64,000 bases of DNA from Clostridiales bacterium UBA6114. Its GTDB lineage: Bacteria; Bacillota; Clostridia; Oscillospirales; Butyricicoccaceae. A program made the position numbers and the translations under genes. Each line of letters starts with the position of its first letter. Within the stretch, counting starts at the first letter, position 1. A model generated the notes under the pieces. The model was not told the origin of the DNA, did not search any database, and saw nothing but the letters and a program-made list of their open reading frames with translations. Shown one piece after another: positions 1 to 8,548 of this stretch. Location of the stretch: positions 1-64,000 of the forward strand of contig DIWE01000043.1 in assembly GCA_002423435.1 (NCBI GenBank). Direction: 5' to 3'.

Positions 1-252
1 ATGAATGAAATGAATATGCCGAAGCGTGAAATGCCGATGCCGAAGATGCCGATGGAAAACATGCAAAAGCCGAACATGCCGATGCACGAGAAGATGATGG
101 ATATGGCGGGCATGGTGCTTACAATGGCGTATGTCCCGGATCAGTGCTGGGATAAAACGTACGACGGAGATACGGGGCTTTCCCGCGGCACGATTTTTCC
201 GGAATTAGACAAACCGTTTTTGGGAAAGGGAGGGACGTATAATGACCGATAG
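1..252 (+). CDS. cotJA: Spore coat-associated protein CotJA
   Basis: Small spore-coat protein of the cotJ operon, deposited in the spore coat in the mother cell. The 83-residue product has a Met/Pro-rich, repetitive N-terminus (about residues 1-33, many MPM/MPK units). It is followed by the conserved CotJA core containing AYVPDQCW and the GTIFPELDKPF stretch. The ATG lies on the first base of the window, so the ribosome-binding site is out of view and the true start could lie further left. The gene overlaps cotJB by 11 bp, which indicates translational coupling within a cotJABC operon. Confidence 0.85.
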   Translation: MNEMNMPKREMPMPKMPMENMQKPNMPMHEKMMDMAGMVLTMAYVPDQCWDKTYDGDTGLSRGTIFPELDKPFLGKGGTYNDR

Positions 253-493
253 AAAAAGCCTGCTAAAGCAGATCCACGTGCAAGATTTTGCCATTCAGGA
301 GGTTGCGTTGTTTCTGGATACCCATCCGAGAAATGAAAAAGCGCTGGCATATTATCAAAGCTACCGCGCAATGCGTCAGAAGGCGGTTGACGAATATGAG
401 AAGCTGTACGGGCCTCTGACCATTTTCGGCAACGAGAGCCGCTCCGAGTGGAAATGGACCGAAAGTCCGTGGCCCTGGGAAATGGAGGATTAG
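242..493 (+). CDS. cotJB: Spore coat protein CotJB
   Basis: Second gene of the cotJ operon; an 83-residue coat protein of normal family length. It has the CotJB pattern: an N-terminal helix (KQIHVQDFAIQEVALFLDTHP), then a region with ALAYYQSYR and a tryptophan-rich tail (WKWTESPWPWEMED). The start lies inside the end of cotJA with a purine-rich GGGAGGG at 229-235 as ribosome-binding site. The gene is followed after 3 bp by the cotJC remnant. Identification rests on family pattern and gene order. Confidence 0.85.
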   Translation: MTDRKSLLKQIHVQDFAIQEVALFLDTHPRNEKALAYYQSYRAMRQKAVDEYEKLYGPLTIFGNESRSEWKWTESPWPWEMED

Positions 494-496
494 AAT

Positions 497-757
497 ATGT
501 GGATTTATGAGAAAAAACTGCAATATCCCGTAAATATCAAAACGCCCAATGCGGCGGCCGCCAAAGTGATTATCACACAACTCGGCGGACCGGACGGAGA
601 GCTCGCGGCTTCCATGCGTTATTTAAACCAACGTTTCAGCATGCCTTATAAGGATGTCAAAGGTGTACTTACCGATATTGGTACCGAGGTATCGGTCTTG
701 CGAAAAAATGCCTTCCAGCCCGCGCCGCTATATTGGGTGCAACTCAGATGCATTTGA
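497..757 (+). pseudogene. cotJC: Truncated CotJC (manganese-catalase-family spore coat protein)
   Basis: CotJC is a di-manganese ferritin-like (Mn-catalase family) coat protein, normally about 190-200 residues. Here the first 65 or so residues match well: MWIYEKKLQYPV, then DGELAASMRYLNQRFSMP, then GVLTDIGTE. The reading then passes into an unrelated tail and stops after 86 codons. The conserved Glu of the DIGTE motif is reached, but the remaining metal-binding helices are absent, and I found no continuation in the next 300 bp in any frame. This looks like a 3' deletion rather than a single frameshift. The protein could not have catalase activity. Confidence 0.7.
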
Positions 758-924
758 GAAATCCGTATGATATGATCTCCCGGTGCTTTATATTTCCCTG
801 TTTAGGACATTTCTTACTGTCAAAATATTTGTTGTAAGCAAACTGATAACCCAAAAGTTTAAAGCGAATCAAGAAAAAACAGGTGAATAATATAAAAAAC
901 ACCAGACGACGCTGAAAATAACAA

Positions 925-952
925 TTGACTTCTATCAATATTGGGGTATACT
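925..952 (+). promoter_or_regulatory. Promoter and long leader of the cold-shock gene
   Basis: A TTGACT (925-930) and TATACT (947-952) pair with a 16-bp spacer would start transcription near 959. That leaves an untranslated leader of about 115 nt before the cold-shock gene at 1075. Long structured leaders are typical of csp mRNAs. Nothing else is visible in 758-1074. Confidence 0.5.
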
Positions 953-1074
953 ATAAAGGTATTCAATATAAGTGCTTTGATCTCACATGTTTTGTAAGTC
1001 ATTGTTTTTTGATGCACTGCAAGGCTTGTGAGTTGTATTTTTATATGGGTATAATTTTTTTGGGAGGTACCTTA

Positions 1075-1287
1075 ATGAATAATGGTACGGTAAAATGGTT
1101 CAATGCTGAGAAAGGCTTTGGCTTCATATCGAACGACGAAGGCGGCGATGATGTATTTGTGCATTTTTCCGCTATTGTATCCGATGGCTACAAATCTCTG
1201 ACGGAAGGTCAGAAAGTGACTTTTGATACTGAAAAGGACCCGAAGGACAGCCGCAAATTCAGGGCGATCAATGTCCGTCTTTCATAA
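1075..1287 (+). CDS. Cold-shock protein, CspA/CspB family
   Basis: A 70-residue single-domain OB-fold RNA chaperone of the CspA family, acting in the cytoplasm on single-stranded RNA. Both RNA-binding motifs are present: KGFGFIS (RNP1) and DVFVHFS (RNP2), after the usual N-terminal GTVKWFNAEKG. Length is exactly that of the family. The ATG at 1075 is chosen over upstream in-frame ATGs because GGGAGG (1062-1067) stands in front of it and the family starts there. Monocistronic, with a long leader and its own promoter. Confidence 0.93.
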   Translation: MNNGTVKWFNAEKGFGFISNDEGGDDVFVHFSAIVSDGYKSLTEGQKVTFDTEKDPKDSRKFRAINVRLS

Positions 1288-1398
1288 CTTAAGCAGAAAT
1301 AACCATTACAAAACAGACCGGCGCGAAACAGGAATACTGTTCCGCGTCTTTTTGTTTTCTCTTCCCGCTTAGGGTTCGATTCCCCTTGCCTTTTATGC

Positions 1399-2067
1399 TT
1401 AAACATGGAACCTTTTCTTGAGCTCGTTCTTAAACTGCTTGTCGAAAAAGATCATCATACCGACAAGGGAAAGCAGCGAATACAAGGCTCCTACAGCGCC
1501 GGGCCATAAAGTATCCGTAAGACCGCACCAGTACAGTAAAACCGGAATAAATCCGTTGATTGCAATGATAAACTGAAACAGCATATATTCGCGCCATTTC
1601 GTTCTTTTTATATAGAGAATGATTGTCATTGCGCAGGAGGACGCGATGATCACAAACGGCGCCAAGTATCCGATCGACCATGCCCGCCAGCCGGTTACCG
1701 CGTCTACGGTAATCAAAACAATCAAAGTCGCAAGCATTTGAGCGAATAATCTCCACCCGATATTTTTTTTGCTCAGGATCATAAATCCAGCCGTTTCCCA
1801 TAAAAGGAGTATGCTGGTAATTACAATCAGAGACCAGAGCATCCCACGCCAATAAAGCAGGTTGACAAGAAGGCATATAAGACCGGCGGCAATGGACAAA
1901 AACAAAAAAAGCCTTAATATCAAATTATATTTTCTCGGGCTCTCTTTCATTTTCGGATAAGCATCGCTTATATCCGCTGCATCCGTACCGGAAAGCTTTG
2001 AAAAGCAGAGCGGGCAGTATTGGTTTATGCCGAGAACAGATACATGACACGTATTGCAGTATTTCAT
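1399..2067 (-). CDS. DUF6320-type membrane protein with N-terminal zinc ribbon
   Basis: A 222-residue integral membrane protein. The N-terminus carries a CxxC...CxxC zinc ribbon (Cys 4, 7, 18, 21), followed by about six hydrophobic segments covering most of the rest. I recognise the arrangement as DUF6320, which in Clostridia usually lies beside a condensation/alcohol-acetyltransferase-like gene, as here (10 bp downstream of it on the same strand). The function of this family is unknown to me. The start at 2067 gives the zinc ribbon at the very N-terminus; the longer frame overlaps the upstream gene. Confidence 0.7.
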   Translation of the reverse strand: MKYCNTCHVSVLGINQYCPLCFSKLSGTDAADISDAYPKMKESPRKYNLILRLFLFLSIAAGLICLLVNLLYWRGMLWSLIVITSILLLWETAGFMILSKKNIGWRLFAQMLATLIVLITVDAVTGWRAWSIGYLAPFVIIASSCAMTIILYIKRTKWREYMLFQFIIAINGFIPVLLYWCGLTDTLWPGAVGALYSLLSLVGMMIFFDKQFKNELKKRFHV

Positions 2068-2077
2068 ACTTCTTCGC

Positions 2078-3328
2078 CTAATTTTGTTCAAGAATGATTT
2101 TAAGTCCCTGCCCGGAGAGAAAACGAAAAAAATATTTTTCCACATCCGTCTCGTAAACGGATTTCGCAAACGAAACCACCAACTGATTTTTGCAGGAACA
2201 TACGGCGCAGCTCAAATGATTGATTCTCGAGTTCCCGAGCATTGCGTCAAAGCGTTCGATATATTCTGAAACCTGAGGCATGACCTTTATTTCCCCCAGG
2301 TTGGATAATGTGCACGTATAAGTTTTTTCCCCGATTTGTCTATAAATCATCCGCAAAGCGAAATTTTTTATCATCAGCGGCGTCAGTCTAGCAACTATGT
2401 TTTTCTCAGCCTGCAGATAATAGCTTACTTTCGGCGCGAAATATTCAGGCTTGGTCCTCGTAGTCATCTGCTCCGATACAAGCTGCAAAAGTTCGTCAAA
2501 CGTATATCCATTTTGCTTTACCTCAATATCAATGTATATAAAAGCAAAGAAATTACGTTGGGTCTTTGATTCAAAGAATCGGCGGAGATTTATCGGAACG
2601 GACAACCGGATCGGGTGAGCGGATTTTCGGCCCGGCATCGTTTCGAGGATGGAAAAGGCCAGGACCGCAGCAAGATAGGCGGTTATAGTGACATTTTTGC
2701 TTTTAGTAAGCGCTTTGAGCGAATCGGTTTCGAGGACGCCGTGGATAACCTTGACACTGCCGAGCGGCCTGCTGGTCCCCCTGATGTGATAGGCTTTCAC
2801 TCTTTTCGTTTTTTCGGCCTGTACGGATGAAAAGTAGTGCGCAAAGCTATCCTGCATGGCAGGATAGCTTTGCGTATCCTCGGTATTGTCTGAAACATCG
2901 TCAAGCGGTTTGCCGCATAGCCTTAAATAGCAGCCGGCCACCGCAATCAAAAAATTCATTGCGCCCGCGCCGTCGGACAACGCATGAAAAACGTCCAGGT
3001 TTATTTTCTTGCCGAAGTAGCTGAACCGGAAAAGATAGCCGTTGTTTGCATCCGCGTCGATCCGGTTCGTCGGATACCCTTTTTCCTCACCGACAAGAGC
3101 CTTTTCGAAATTGTGTTCGAAATAATACCAAAAAAGGCCCTGCCTTAAGCGAACCATAAACGCCGGGAAAGAGGGGAGGACAGTATTTACGGCTTTTTCG
3201 AGCAGATCGGGCGTTACCGGCTCGTTAAGCCTTAAATCGATTCTGTATACACCGGTGGTATGAGGCCCGCTGATTGCCGGAAATATTTTTGCGGTGTTGT
3301 CAAGTCCATACCAGTCATACTCGTTCAT
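2078..3328 (-). CDS. Condensation/alcohol-acetyltransferase-like acyltransferase
   Basis: A 416-residue cytoplasmic protein of the CoA-dependent acyltransferase superfamily (chloramphenicol acetyltransferase/condensation fold). The catalytic HxxxDG motif is visible as HALSDG (His115, Asp119). A second conserved region, about residues 240-260, contains PINLRRFF, typical of the PapA/alcohol-acetyltransferase group. The substrate is unknown; esterification or acyl transfer on a lipid or peptide is a guess. First gene of a two-gene minus-strand unit with the DUF6320 membrane protein 10 bp downstream, so the two probably work together at the membrane. Confidence 0.7.
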   Translation of the reverse strand: MNEYDWYGLDNTAKIFPAISGPHTTGVYRIDLRLNEPVTPDLLEKAVNTVLPSFPAFMVRLRQGLFWYYFEHNFEKALVGEEKGYPTNRIDADANNGYLFRFSYFGKKINLDVFHALSDGAGAMNFLIAVAGCYLRLCGKPLDDVSDNTEDTQSYPAMQDSFAHYFSSVQAEKTKRVKAYHIRGTSRPLGSVKVIHGVLETDSLKALTKSKNVTITAYLAAVLAFSILETMPGRKSAHPIRLSVPINLRRFFESKTQRNFFAFIYIDIEVKQNGYTFDELLQLVSEQMTTRTKPEYFAPKVSYYLQAEKNIVARLTPLMIKNFALRMIYRQIGEKTYTCTLSNLGEIKVMPQVSEYIERFDAMLGNSRINHLSCAVCSCKNQLVVSFAKSVYETDVEKYFFRFLSGQGLKIILEQN

Positions 3329-3390
3329 GCCCGATTCTCCCTTTTCCCCTTATCCTTTCCTGGTCCCGAAGGCCGGTGTTTTCATATAAA

Positions 3391-3717
3391 TTATTTGCTT
3401 TTCCGCAGCGGTTTTTTCAACAATTTTCGGATAAGCTTAGCCTGACTTTCAGCGGCCAGTTTTTCTTCGTGCTTTTTTTCTTCTGCTTCTTTTTGCGCCG
3501 ACTCTTTTGTCTGGATTATCTGATTTTTATATTCCTGCATTTGCTTTGCCAGTTTTTTATCTTCAGGCAACAAAAACGTTCCTATGGAAGACGGGTAAAT
3601 AAATTTCTTCCTCTCATTGGCTCTCTCGAATAATACCGTTACGCAATCATCGCTGACTTCAGCGACTTGACCTCGTCCGAATACCCTGTGTGTAACAAAT
3701 TCGCCACAAAGGTTCAT
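3391..3717 (-). CDS. Small protein with charged coiled-coil tail, unknown function
   Basis: 108 residues. The first 45 residues (HRVFGRGQVAEVSDDCVTVLFE) look like a small beta-barrel of the KOW/CarD/Tudor type. The rest is a highly charged Lys/Glu/Gln helix likely to form a coiled coil, ending in a basic tail. A strong ribosome-binding site (GAAGGAGA) precedes the ATG at 3717. I do not recognise a named family. The gene lies 62 bp upstream of the acyltransferase gene on the same strand and may be co-transcribed. Confidence 0.6.
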   Translation of the reverse strand: MNLCGEFVTHRVFGRGQVAEVSDDCVTVLFERANERKKFIYPSSIGTFLLPEDKKLAKQMQEYKNQIIQTKESAQKEAEEKKHEEKLAAESQAKLIRKLLKKPLRKSK

Positions 3718-3853
3718 ACTCTATCTCCTTCATAAATTATACCTATCATGCCGGCAAATATTTAAAAGCCCAGGTCGGTTCATTTCGGTTTATGGGAAAG
3801 AGGGAAAGCTTGTAAATGCATTCTTGTGTTTTCCTCTTTACCTGTTTGGTAAC

Positions 3854-3883
3854 AAAAAGGAGAAAGCATAAAAAGCTTTCTCC
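3854..3883 (-). terminator. Rho-independent terminator of the zinc-ribbon gene
   Basis: A perfect 9-bp stem (GGAGAAAGC / GCTTTCTCC) with a 7-nt loop, followed on the minus strand by TTTTT. It sits just past the stop of the minus-strand zinc-ribbon gene. Confidence 0.8.
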
Positions 3884-3894
3884 GTCTGCTCTTT

Positions 3895-4071
3895 TTATCT
3901 GTGGTACGTGTTGCTATTTTCCTGTCTCCTGAGTTTATTTGCCCTGCGGCAGTCGGGGCAGCGGTTGGGTTCGTTGTCAAACCCCTTTTCCTTGTAAAAT
4001 TCCTGTTCCCTCACGGTAAACACGAATTCGATACCGCAATCTTTGCATTTTAGCGTTTTATCCTGTAACAT
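3895..4071 (-). CDS. Zinc-ribbon domain protein (zf-trcl type)
   Basis: A 58-residue protein that is essentially one zinc ribbon: CKDCGIEF, then about 25 residues later CPDCRRA, giving a CxxC...CxxC metal site. The sequence KGFDNEPNRCPDCR is characteristic of the small probable zinc-binding domain family (PF13451-like). Function unknown; a nucleic-acid or protein contact is likely. The start at 4071 is chosen because AGGAGG lies 8 nt upstream. Monocistronic, with its own terminator. Confidence 0.8.
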   Translation of the reverse strand: MLQDKTLKCKDCGIEFVFTVREQEFYKEKGFDNEPNRCPDCRRANKLRRQENSNTYHR

Positions 4072-4125
4072 AACAAAAAACCTCCTTATTAAAATTTGGA
4101 CAAATTCTCGAACAAATTTCTCCAA

Positions 4126-4468
4126 ATCGTTAAAAAGAGATTTAAGTTAAGAAAATTCCATTGTTTTTTGTCGATATTTTAAGTTTAACATAATCCGTTT
4201 GCATATACAACAAAAATATGTGGATTGATGTCGAATATATCCGTGAGGGAATAAAATTTTCTTATATTGAGACGATTCCCGCCTTGGTTTACATAAATAA
4301 AGTTTTATTTCCATATCAATTTAAGCGCATGTGTATTATAATTAAATCATAACTGGAAATATTCTGAAGGAAAAATGAATATTTTATTGGCGATTTCTTA
4401 AAGGATAGATCCTTCAAAACCGGGATAGACTATAAAAATATTGCCAAATTTAGGTTATGGAGGGAACC
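4126..4468. other. AT-rich intergenic region, no gene
   Basis: About 340 bp of AT-rich sequence between divergent genes. A TATAAT at 4337-4342 could be the -10 box for the radical SAM gene, but no convincing -35 box stands 16-18 bp upstream. No gene or RNA was recognised. Confidence 0.35.
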
Positions 4469-5956
4469 ATGAAAATTCTGCTCGTCTATCCTGAATATCC
4501 TGTGACTTACTGGGGATTCCAGTACGCCCTGAATTTTATTTCCAAAAAGGCCGCCTTTCCGCCCCTCGGGCTTCTGACTGTCGCGGCGATCCTCCCGAAG
4601 CATTATGAGAAAAAACTTGTCGATATGAATGTGGATAAGCTTACGGATAACGACCTTTTATGGGCCGATTATGTTTTTTTAAGCGCCATGGTTGTCCAGA
4701 AGGATTCCGTCAGGGAAGTGATTGACCGTTGCAGGAAACTCGGCGTCAAAACGGTCGCGGGCGGCCCCTTGTTTACTTCCGAATACGAGTTGTACGACGA
4801 CGTCGACCACCTTGTCCTGAACGAGGGCGAACTCACGATCCCGGCGTTTCTCGAAGATCTGGAGCATAATAGAGCGATGCATTTATATACGTCGGGGGAA
4901 TGGCCGGCCCTTGATACGGTGCCCGTTCCGCAATGGGATCTCATCAATGTAAAAAAGTACGCATCACTCAACATCCAATACTCCCGTGGCTGCCCGTTTA
5001 ACTGTGAATTCTGCAACATTACGTCCCTTTACGGCAATATTCCGCGCACAAAGGATGGCGCTCAGCTGCTTTGCGAGATGGACGAAATTTATGAAGCCGG
5101 CTGGAGGGGCAGCGTCTTTTTTGTCGACGACAATTTTATTGGAAATAAAAGAAAATTGACGGAAGAGGTTTTGCCCGCCGTGATAGGCTGGATGGAACGG
5201 CATAACTATCCCTTTCAGTTTCTTACGGAAGCGTCCATCAACCTTTCGGACGACGAAAACCTGATGGAAATGATGGTCAAAGCAGGGTTCAATTCCGTTT
5301 TTATTGGGATCGAGACCCCCGATGAGGACAGTCTTTTAGAGTGCAAAAAAATTCAGAATAAAGGCCGCGACCTGATCGCGTGCATCAAAAAAATCCAGCG
5401 GTTCGGCCTGGAAGTCCAGGGCGGGTTTATTGTCGGATTCGATAACGACAACGAGACTATTTTCGACCGCATGGTCAGATTCATTCAGGACAGCGGGATT
5501 GTGACGGCAATGGTCGGGCTCTTAAACGCTCCGAAAGGTACAAAGCTGTATCAGCGACTCTTGAAAGAGGGCCGGATGACGGAGGAATTCTCGGGCGACA
5601 ATACAAACTTCACAATGAATTTCACCCCCAAAATGGATAAGAATCTGCTGATGAAGGGGTATCAAAGCATTGTCTCCACGATTTACTCCCCGAAATTTTA
5701 CTATGAGCGAGTCAAAAATTTCCTGAAGGAATTCGATGCCGATCAACGGATCAGCATCAATGTGAATGCAGCCAACGTTTTGGCGTTTATAAAATCCATC
5801 TTTCGGCTCGGCATCCTGGGGAAGGAGCGCCTATATTACTGGAAGCTTTTTTTCTGGTCGATATTCAGGCGTCCGAAGCTGTTCCCGGCGGCCGTCCGGT
5901 TTTCCATTTACGGGTTTCATTTCAGAAAAGTTTATGAGGGCGTATCTTTGACTTGA
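4469..5956 (+). CDS. B12-binding-domain radical SAM protein (DUF4070 type)
   Basis: A 495-residue iron-sulfur enzyme. An N-terminal cobalamin-binding-like domain (about 1-140) begins KILLVYPEYP. It is followed by the radical SAM domain with the CxxxCxxC [4Fe-4S] motif (Cys175, 179, 182, in RGCPFNCEFC). The C-terminal third matches the DUF4070 extension seen in HpnP-like methylases. Such proteins use S-adenosylmethionine radicals for difficult C-methylation or similar chemistry; the substrate cannot be told. The ATG at 4469 has GGAGGG at 4459-4464. The gene stands alone and is followed by a clear terminator. Confidence 0.85.
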   Translation: MKILLVYPEYPVTYWGFQYALNFISKKAAFPPLGLLTVAAILPKHYEKKLVDMNVDKLTDNDLLWADYVFLSAMVVQKDSVREVIDRCRKLGVKTVAGGPLFTSEYELYDDVDHLVLNEGELTIPAFLEDLEHNRAMHLYTSGEWPALDTVPVPQWDLINVKKYASLNIQYSRGCPFNCEFCNITSLYGNIPRTKDGAQLLCEMDEIYEAGWRGSVFFVDDNFIGNKRKLTEEVLPAVIGWMERHNYPFQFLTEASINLSDDENLMEMMVKAGFNSVFIGIETPDEDSLLECKKIQNKGRDLIACIKKIQRFGLEVQGGFIVGFDNDNETIFDRMVRFIQDSGIVTAMVGLLNAPKGTKLYQRLLKEGRMTEEFSGDNTNFTMNFTPKMDKNLLMKGYQSIVSTIYSPKFYYERVKNFLKEFDADQRISINVNAANVLAFIKSIFRLGILGKERLYYWKLFFWSIFRRPKLFPAAVRFSIYGFHFRKVYEGVSLT

Positions 5957-5982
5957 TCTTGGCTGTACTAAAATCATGCGAG

Positions 5983-6014
5983 ATAAAACTCCGCTCATAT
6001 AAGCGGAGTTTTAT
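5983..6014. terminator. Rho-independent terminator (bidirectional)
   Basis: Inverted repeat ATAAAACTCCGCT (5983-5995) / AGCGGAGTTTTAT (6002-6014) with a 6-nt loop and T/A runs on both sides. It ends the radical SAM gene. Confidence 0.85.
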
Positions 6015-6166
6015 TTCTGGTTCCGGGAAATCGGGTTTTTCGTCGGACTCTTAAAGCTCCGAGGGTAAAAGCGGGCTGGATGTCGCCCTGTCAAAGGTGT
6101 ATACTGAAGTGTACCGCTTACATGGGAATAATAAGAAGCAAACGGAATGTCGAGGTATGAATACAG

Positions 6167-7957
6167 ATGCTGCTGTCCGCGGAAAAAATCACAAAAAGCT
6201 ATAGCGAAAAAACCGTGTTAAAAGACGTCTCCCTGTATCTTGACGAGGGAGAAAAAATCGGTGTGATCGGCTTAAACGGAACGGGGAAATCCACCTTCCT
6301 CAAAATTATCGCCAGGATCGAGGAACCGGACAGCGGTACGATTACAAGAAATCCGAATGCGAGAATCGAGTTCTTGCCTCAAAATCCGGAATGGGATGAT
6401 AATCTTTCTGTACTCGACCATGTATTTCTCGGAGCATCCGCCGAACTTAAGGAACTGAAAGCCTATGAAGCAAAGACGGTTTTAACAAAACTCGGCATTT
6501 CGGAATTTGACAAGAGCGTCGGTCTTTTGTCCGGCGGCCAACGAAAGCGCGTCGCGATCGCGAGCGCGCTAGTTAGGCCCTGTGAGCTTTTAATTTTGGA
6601 CGAGCCCACGAATCATCTGGACAGCGGGATGGTTTTATGGCTTGAAAATTATTTGATCAGGTATACAGGCGCCATTCTTATGGTAACGCATGACCGCTAT
6701 TTTTTGGACAGGGTGACAAATAAAATTGTCGAGATAGACCGCGGGAATTTATACACCTATCAAGGGAATTATTCAAAATATCTTGAACTTAAAGCGGAGC
6801 GCGAAGACATGGAACGCGCCAGCGAACGAAAAAAGCGGAGCCTTCTTCGCAAAGAGGCCGAATGGATAAAACGCGGGCCGAGGGCGCGCGGGACAAAAAG
6901 CAAGGACCGAATTGCCCGGTTTGAGGAACTCGGCGGAAGCATTGCCGACACCGAGACGGAGACACTTGCGATCGGCACATTGTCACAAAGGCTCGGAAAA
7001 AAGACGGTTGAGATTCGGGGTATCGGGAAGAGCTTTGGCGGAAGACAGATTGTAAAGGACTTCGAGCATGTGATTTCGCGCGACGCGAGGATAGGTATCG
7101 TGGGCAAAAACGGATGCGGGAAAACCACCTTATTAAACATGATAAGCGGCGCTCTCGCGTCCGACAGCGGCTCCGTCATCTTCGGAGACACGGTAAAACT
7201 CGGATATTTTTCACAGGAAGGCTTGGATATGGACCCGTCTCTCCGGGTGATCGATTATATCAAAGGGATCGCCGGGGAAGTTGAAACAAGCGACGGAACA
7301 CAGAGCGCTTCGCAGATGCTTGAAAAATTCCTGTTTACACCCGATCTGCAATGGAATACAATAAACAGGCTGTCGGGCGGGGAGCGGAGAAGGCTTTACC
7401 TGCTTGGGGTCTTGATGGAAGCGCCGAACATTCTGCTTTTGGACGAGCCGACGAACGACCTTGATATCGAAACGCTTACCATTTTTGAAGAATATCTTAA
7501 CCGGTTTAACGGCGCCGTCGTCGCGGTCTCTCACGACAGATATTTCCTCGACAAGGTCGTCGATACCATTTTTGAATTTCAGGATGACGGGACGATCAAA
7601 AAATGCCTCGGGGGATATTCGGAGTATCTCGCGGGAAAGACCTCCGAACCGAATTGTCAAAAAGCCTCAAAACCCAAAGCGGTATCCTATAAAAAAGAGA
7701 GCAGCAATAAAAAGCTGAAATTTTCATTTAAGGAACAGCGTGAGTTTGAAAATATCGAGCCTGAAATTGAAGCGCTGAATCTTAAGCTGAACGAGTTATT
7801 ATTACAGATCGACAGGGAATCGAGCAATTACCTGAAGCTTCAGGAACTGACTTCCCGGAAAGAAGACCTTGAGAGAACGCTTGACGAAAAGATGGAACGG
7901 TGGGTTTACTTGAACGATCTTGCGGAAAAAATAGCTCAGTCCGGGCAGATAGAATAG
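6167..7957 (+). CDS. ABC-F family ATPase (Uup-like)
   Basis: A 596-residue soluble protein with two ABC domains and no membrane segments, so an ABC-F protein acting at the ribosome rather than a transporter. Domain 1 has Walker A GLNGTGKS (about residues 35-42), signature LSGGQRKR and Walker B LLILDEPTNHLD. Domain 2 has GKNGCGKT, LSGGERRR and LLLDEPTNDLD. The linker (about 200-260) is charged and helical, and a C-terminal coiled coil (about 520-596) is typical of the Uup subgroup. It may rescue stalled ribosomes or protect against antibiotics; the subgroup cannot be settled without an alignment. Single gene. Confidence 0.85.
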   Translation: MLLSAEKITKSYSEKTVLKDVSLYLDEGEKIGVIGLNGTGKSTFLKIIARIEEPDSGTITRNPNARIEFLPQNPEWDDNLSVLDHVFLGASAELKELKAYEAKTVLTKLGISEFDKSVGLLSGGQRKRVAIASALVRPCELLILDEPTNHLDSGMVLWLENYLIRYTGAILMVTHDRYFLDRVTNKIVEIDRGNLYTYQGNYSKYLELKAEREDMERASERKKRSLLRKEAEWIKRGPRARGTKSKDRIARFEELGGSIADTETETLAIGTLSQRLGKKTVEIRGIGKSFGGRQIVKDFEHVISRDARIGIVGKNGCGKTTLLNMISGALASDSGSVIFGDTVKLGYFSQEGLDMDPSLRVIDYIKGIAGEVETSDGTQSASQMLEKFLFTPDLQWNTINRLSGGERRRLYLLGVLMEAPNILLLDEPTNDLDIETLTIFEEYLNRFNGAVVAVSHDRYFLDKVVDTIFEFQDDGTIKKCLGGYSEYLAGKTSEPNCQKASKPKAVSYKKESSNKKLKFSFKEQREFENIEPEIEALNLKLNELLLQIDRESSNYLKLQELTSRKEDLERTLDEKMERWVYLNDLAEKIAQSGQIE

Positions 7958-8111
7958 GCAAAATGGCAACGAAAAAGAGAAAGCTTATTTAGCTTCCTCC
8001 TAACCTTAACCAACCTGAGAATATTTTCAGTTTTAGTCGGGGAAAAAAGAAAAACGCTGCCGACGGCACAAGCATCGGAAGCGCCATGAAGAGAGATGCG
8101 TGGAATTGCTT

Positions 8112-8273
8112 TCAGGAATTGCTTAATTCTTCAATTCTCTTCCTGATCGAAATACAGCCTTCCTTCCATTTCTCGGCGGCAGCGGAATCCTTTTTTGTGG
8201 CGGCCCGGGAGTATCCGTCGAGATAAACCTGCAATTTGCTTTTCAATAATAAAATGGTGTTTTCTTTTGTCAT
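8112..8273 (-). CDS. Small helical protein, unknown function
   Basis: 53 residues, almost entirely helical and charged (LLKSKLQVYLDGYSRAA, then EKWKEGCISIRKRIEEL). The start at 8273 is chosen because GGAGTG lies just upstream; the longer frame has no better site. No family recognised. It lies opposite and downstream of the ABC-F gene. Confidence 0.45.
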   Translation of the reverse strand: MTKENTILLLKSKLQVYLDGYSRAATKKDSAAAEKWKEGCISIRKRIEELSNS

Positions 8274-8370
8274 GAGCACACTCCAATCAATTAATAAACT
8301 AATTATATCACTTTTTGTCCTACATTGCAAAACGCGGCAAAGGCAAGTAATGCCAAATTGAGCAGTCGCG

Positions 8371-8466
8371 ATGACGAAGCTTCTGTTTACATCCTTTCTG
8401 CAATGGAATACAATAAATAAGTTGTCCGACGGAGAAAGCTTGGTGATATTACTGCAATTTCCATGA
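8371..8466 (+). pseudogene. Remnant of an ABC-F ATPase gene
   Basis: This stretch is clearly related to the signature region of the complete ABC-F gene about 1 kb upstream. The 20 bp from 8399 (CTGCAATGGAATACAATAAA) also occur at 7348-7367, and similarity continues on both sides. In frame it reads LFTSFLQWNTINKLSDGE, against LFTPDLQWNTINRLSGGE in the intact protein. It then stops. The Gly of LSGG is changed to Asp. This is a decayed fragment of a second ABC-F copy or of a partial duplication. Confidence 0.7.
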
Positions 8467-8548
8467 TACAGGCTGTGACGGCGTAGAAAAATAAAAGGGG
8501 TGAGCGGAAAGAAAACTGAAATAAAAGACAGATAGAAATGAGAGTATT

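Noticed and set aside
758..900. Search for the missing 3' part of cotJC
   Set aside because: No CotJC-like sequence (metal-binding helices) was seen in any frame after 757.
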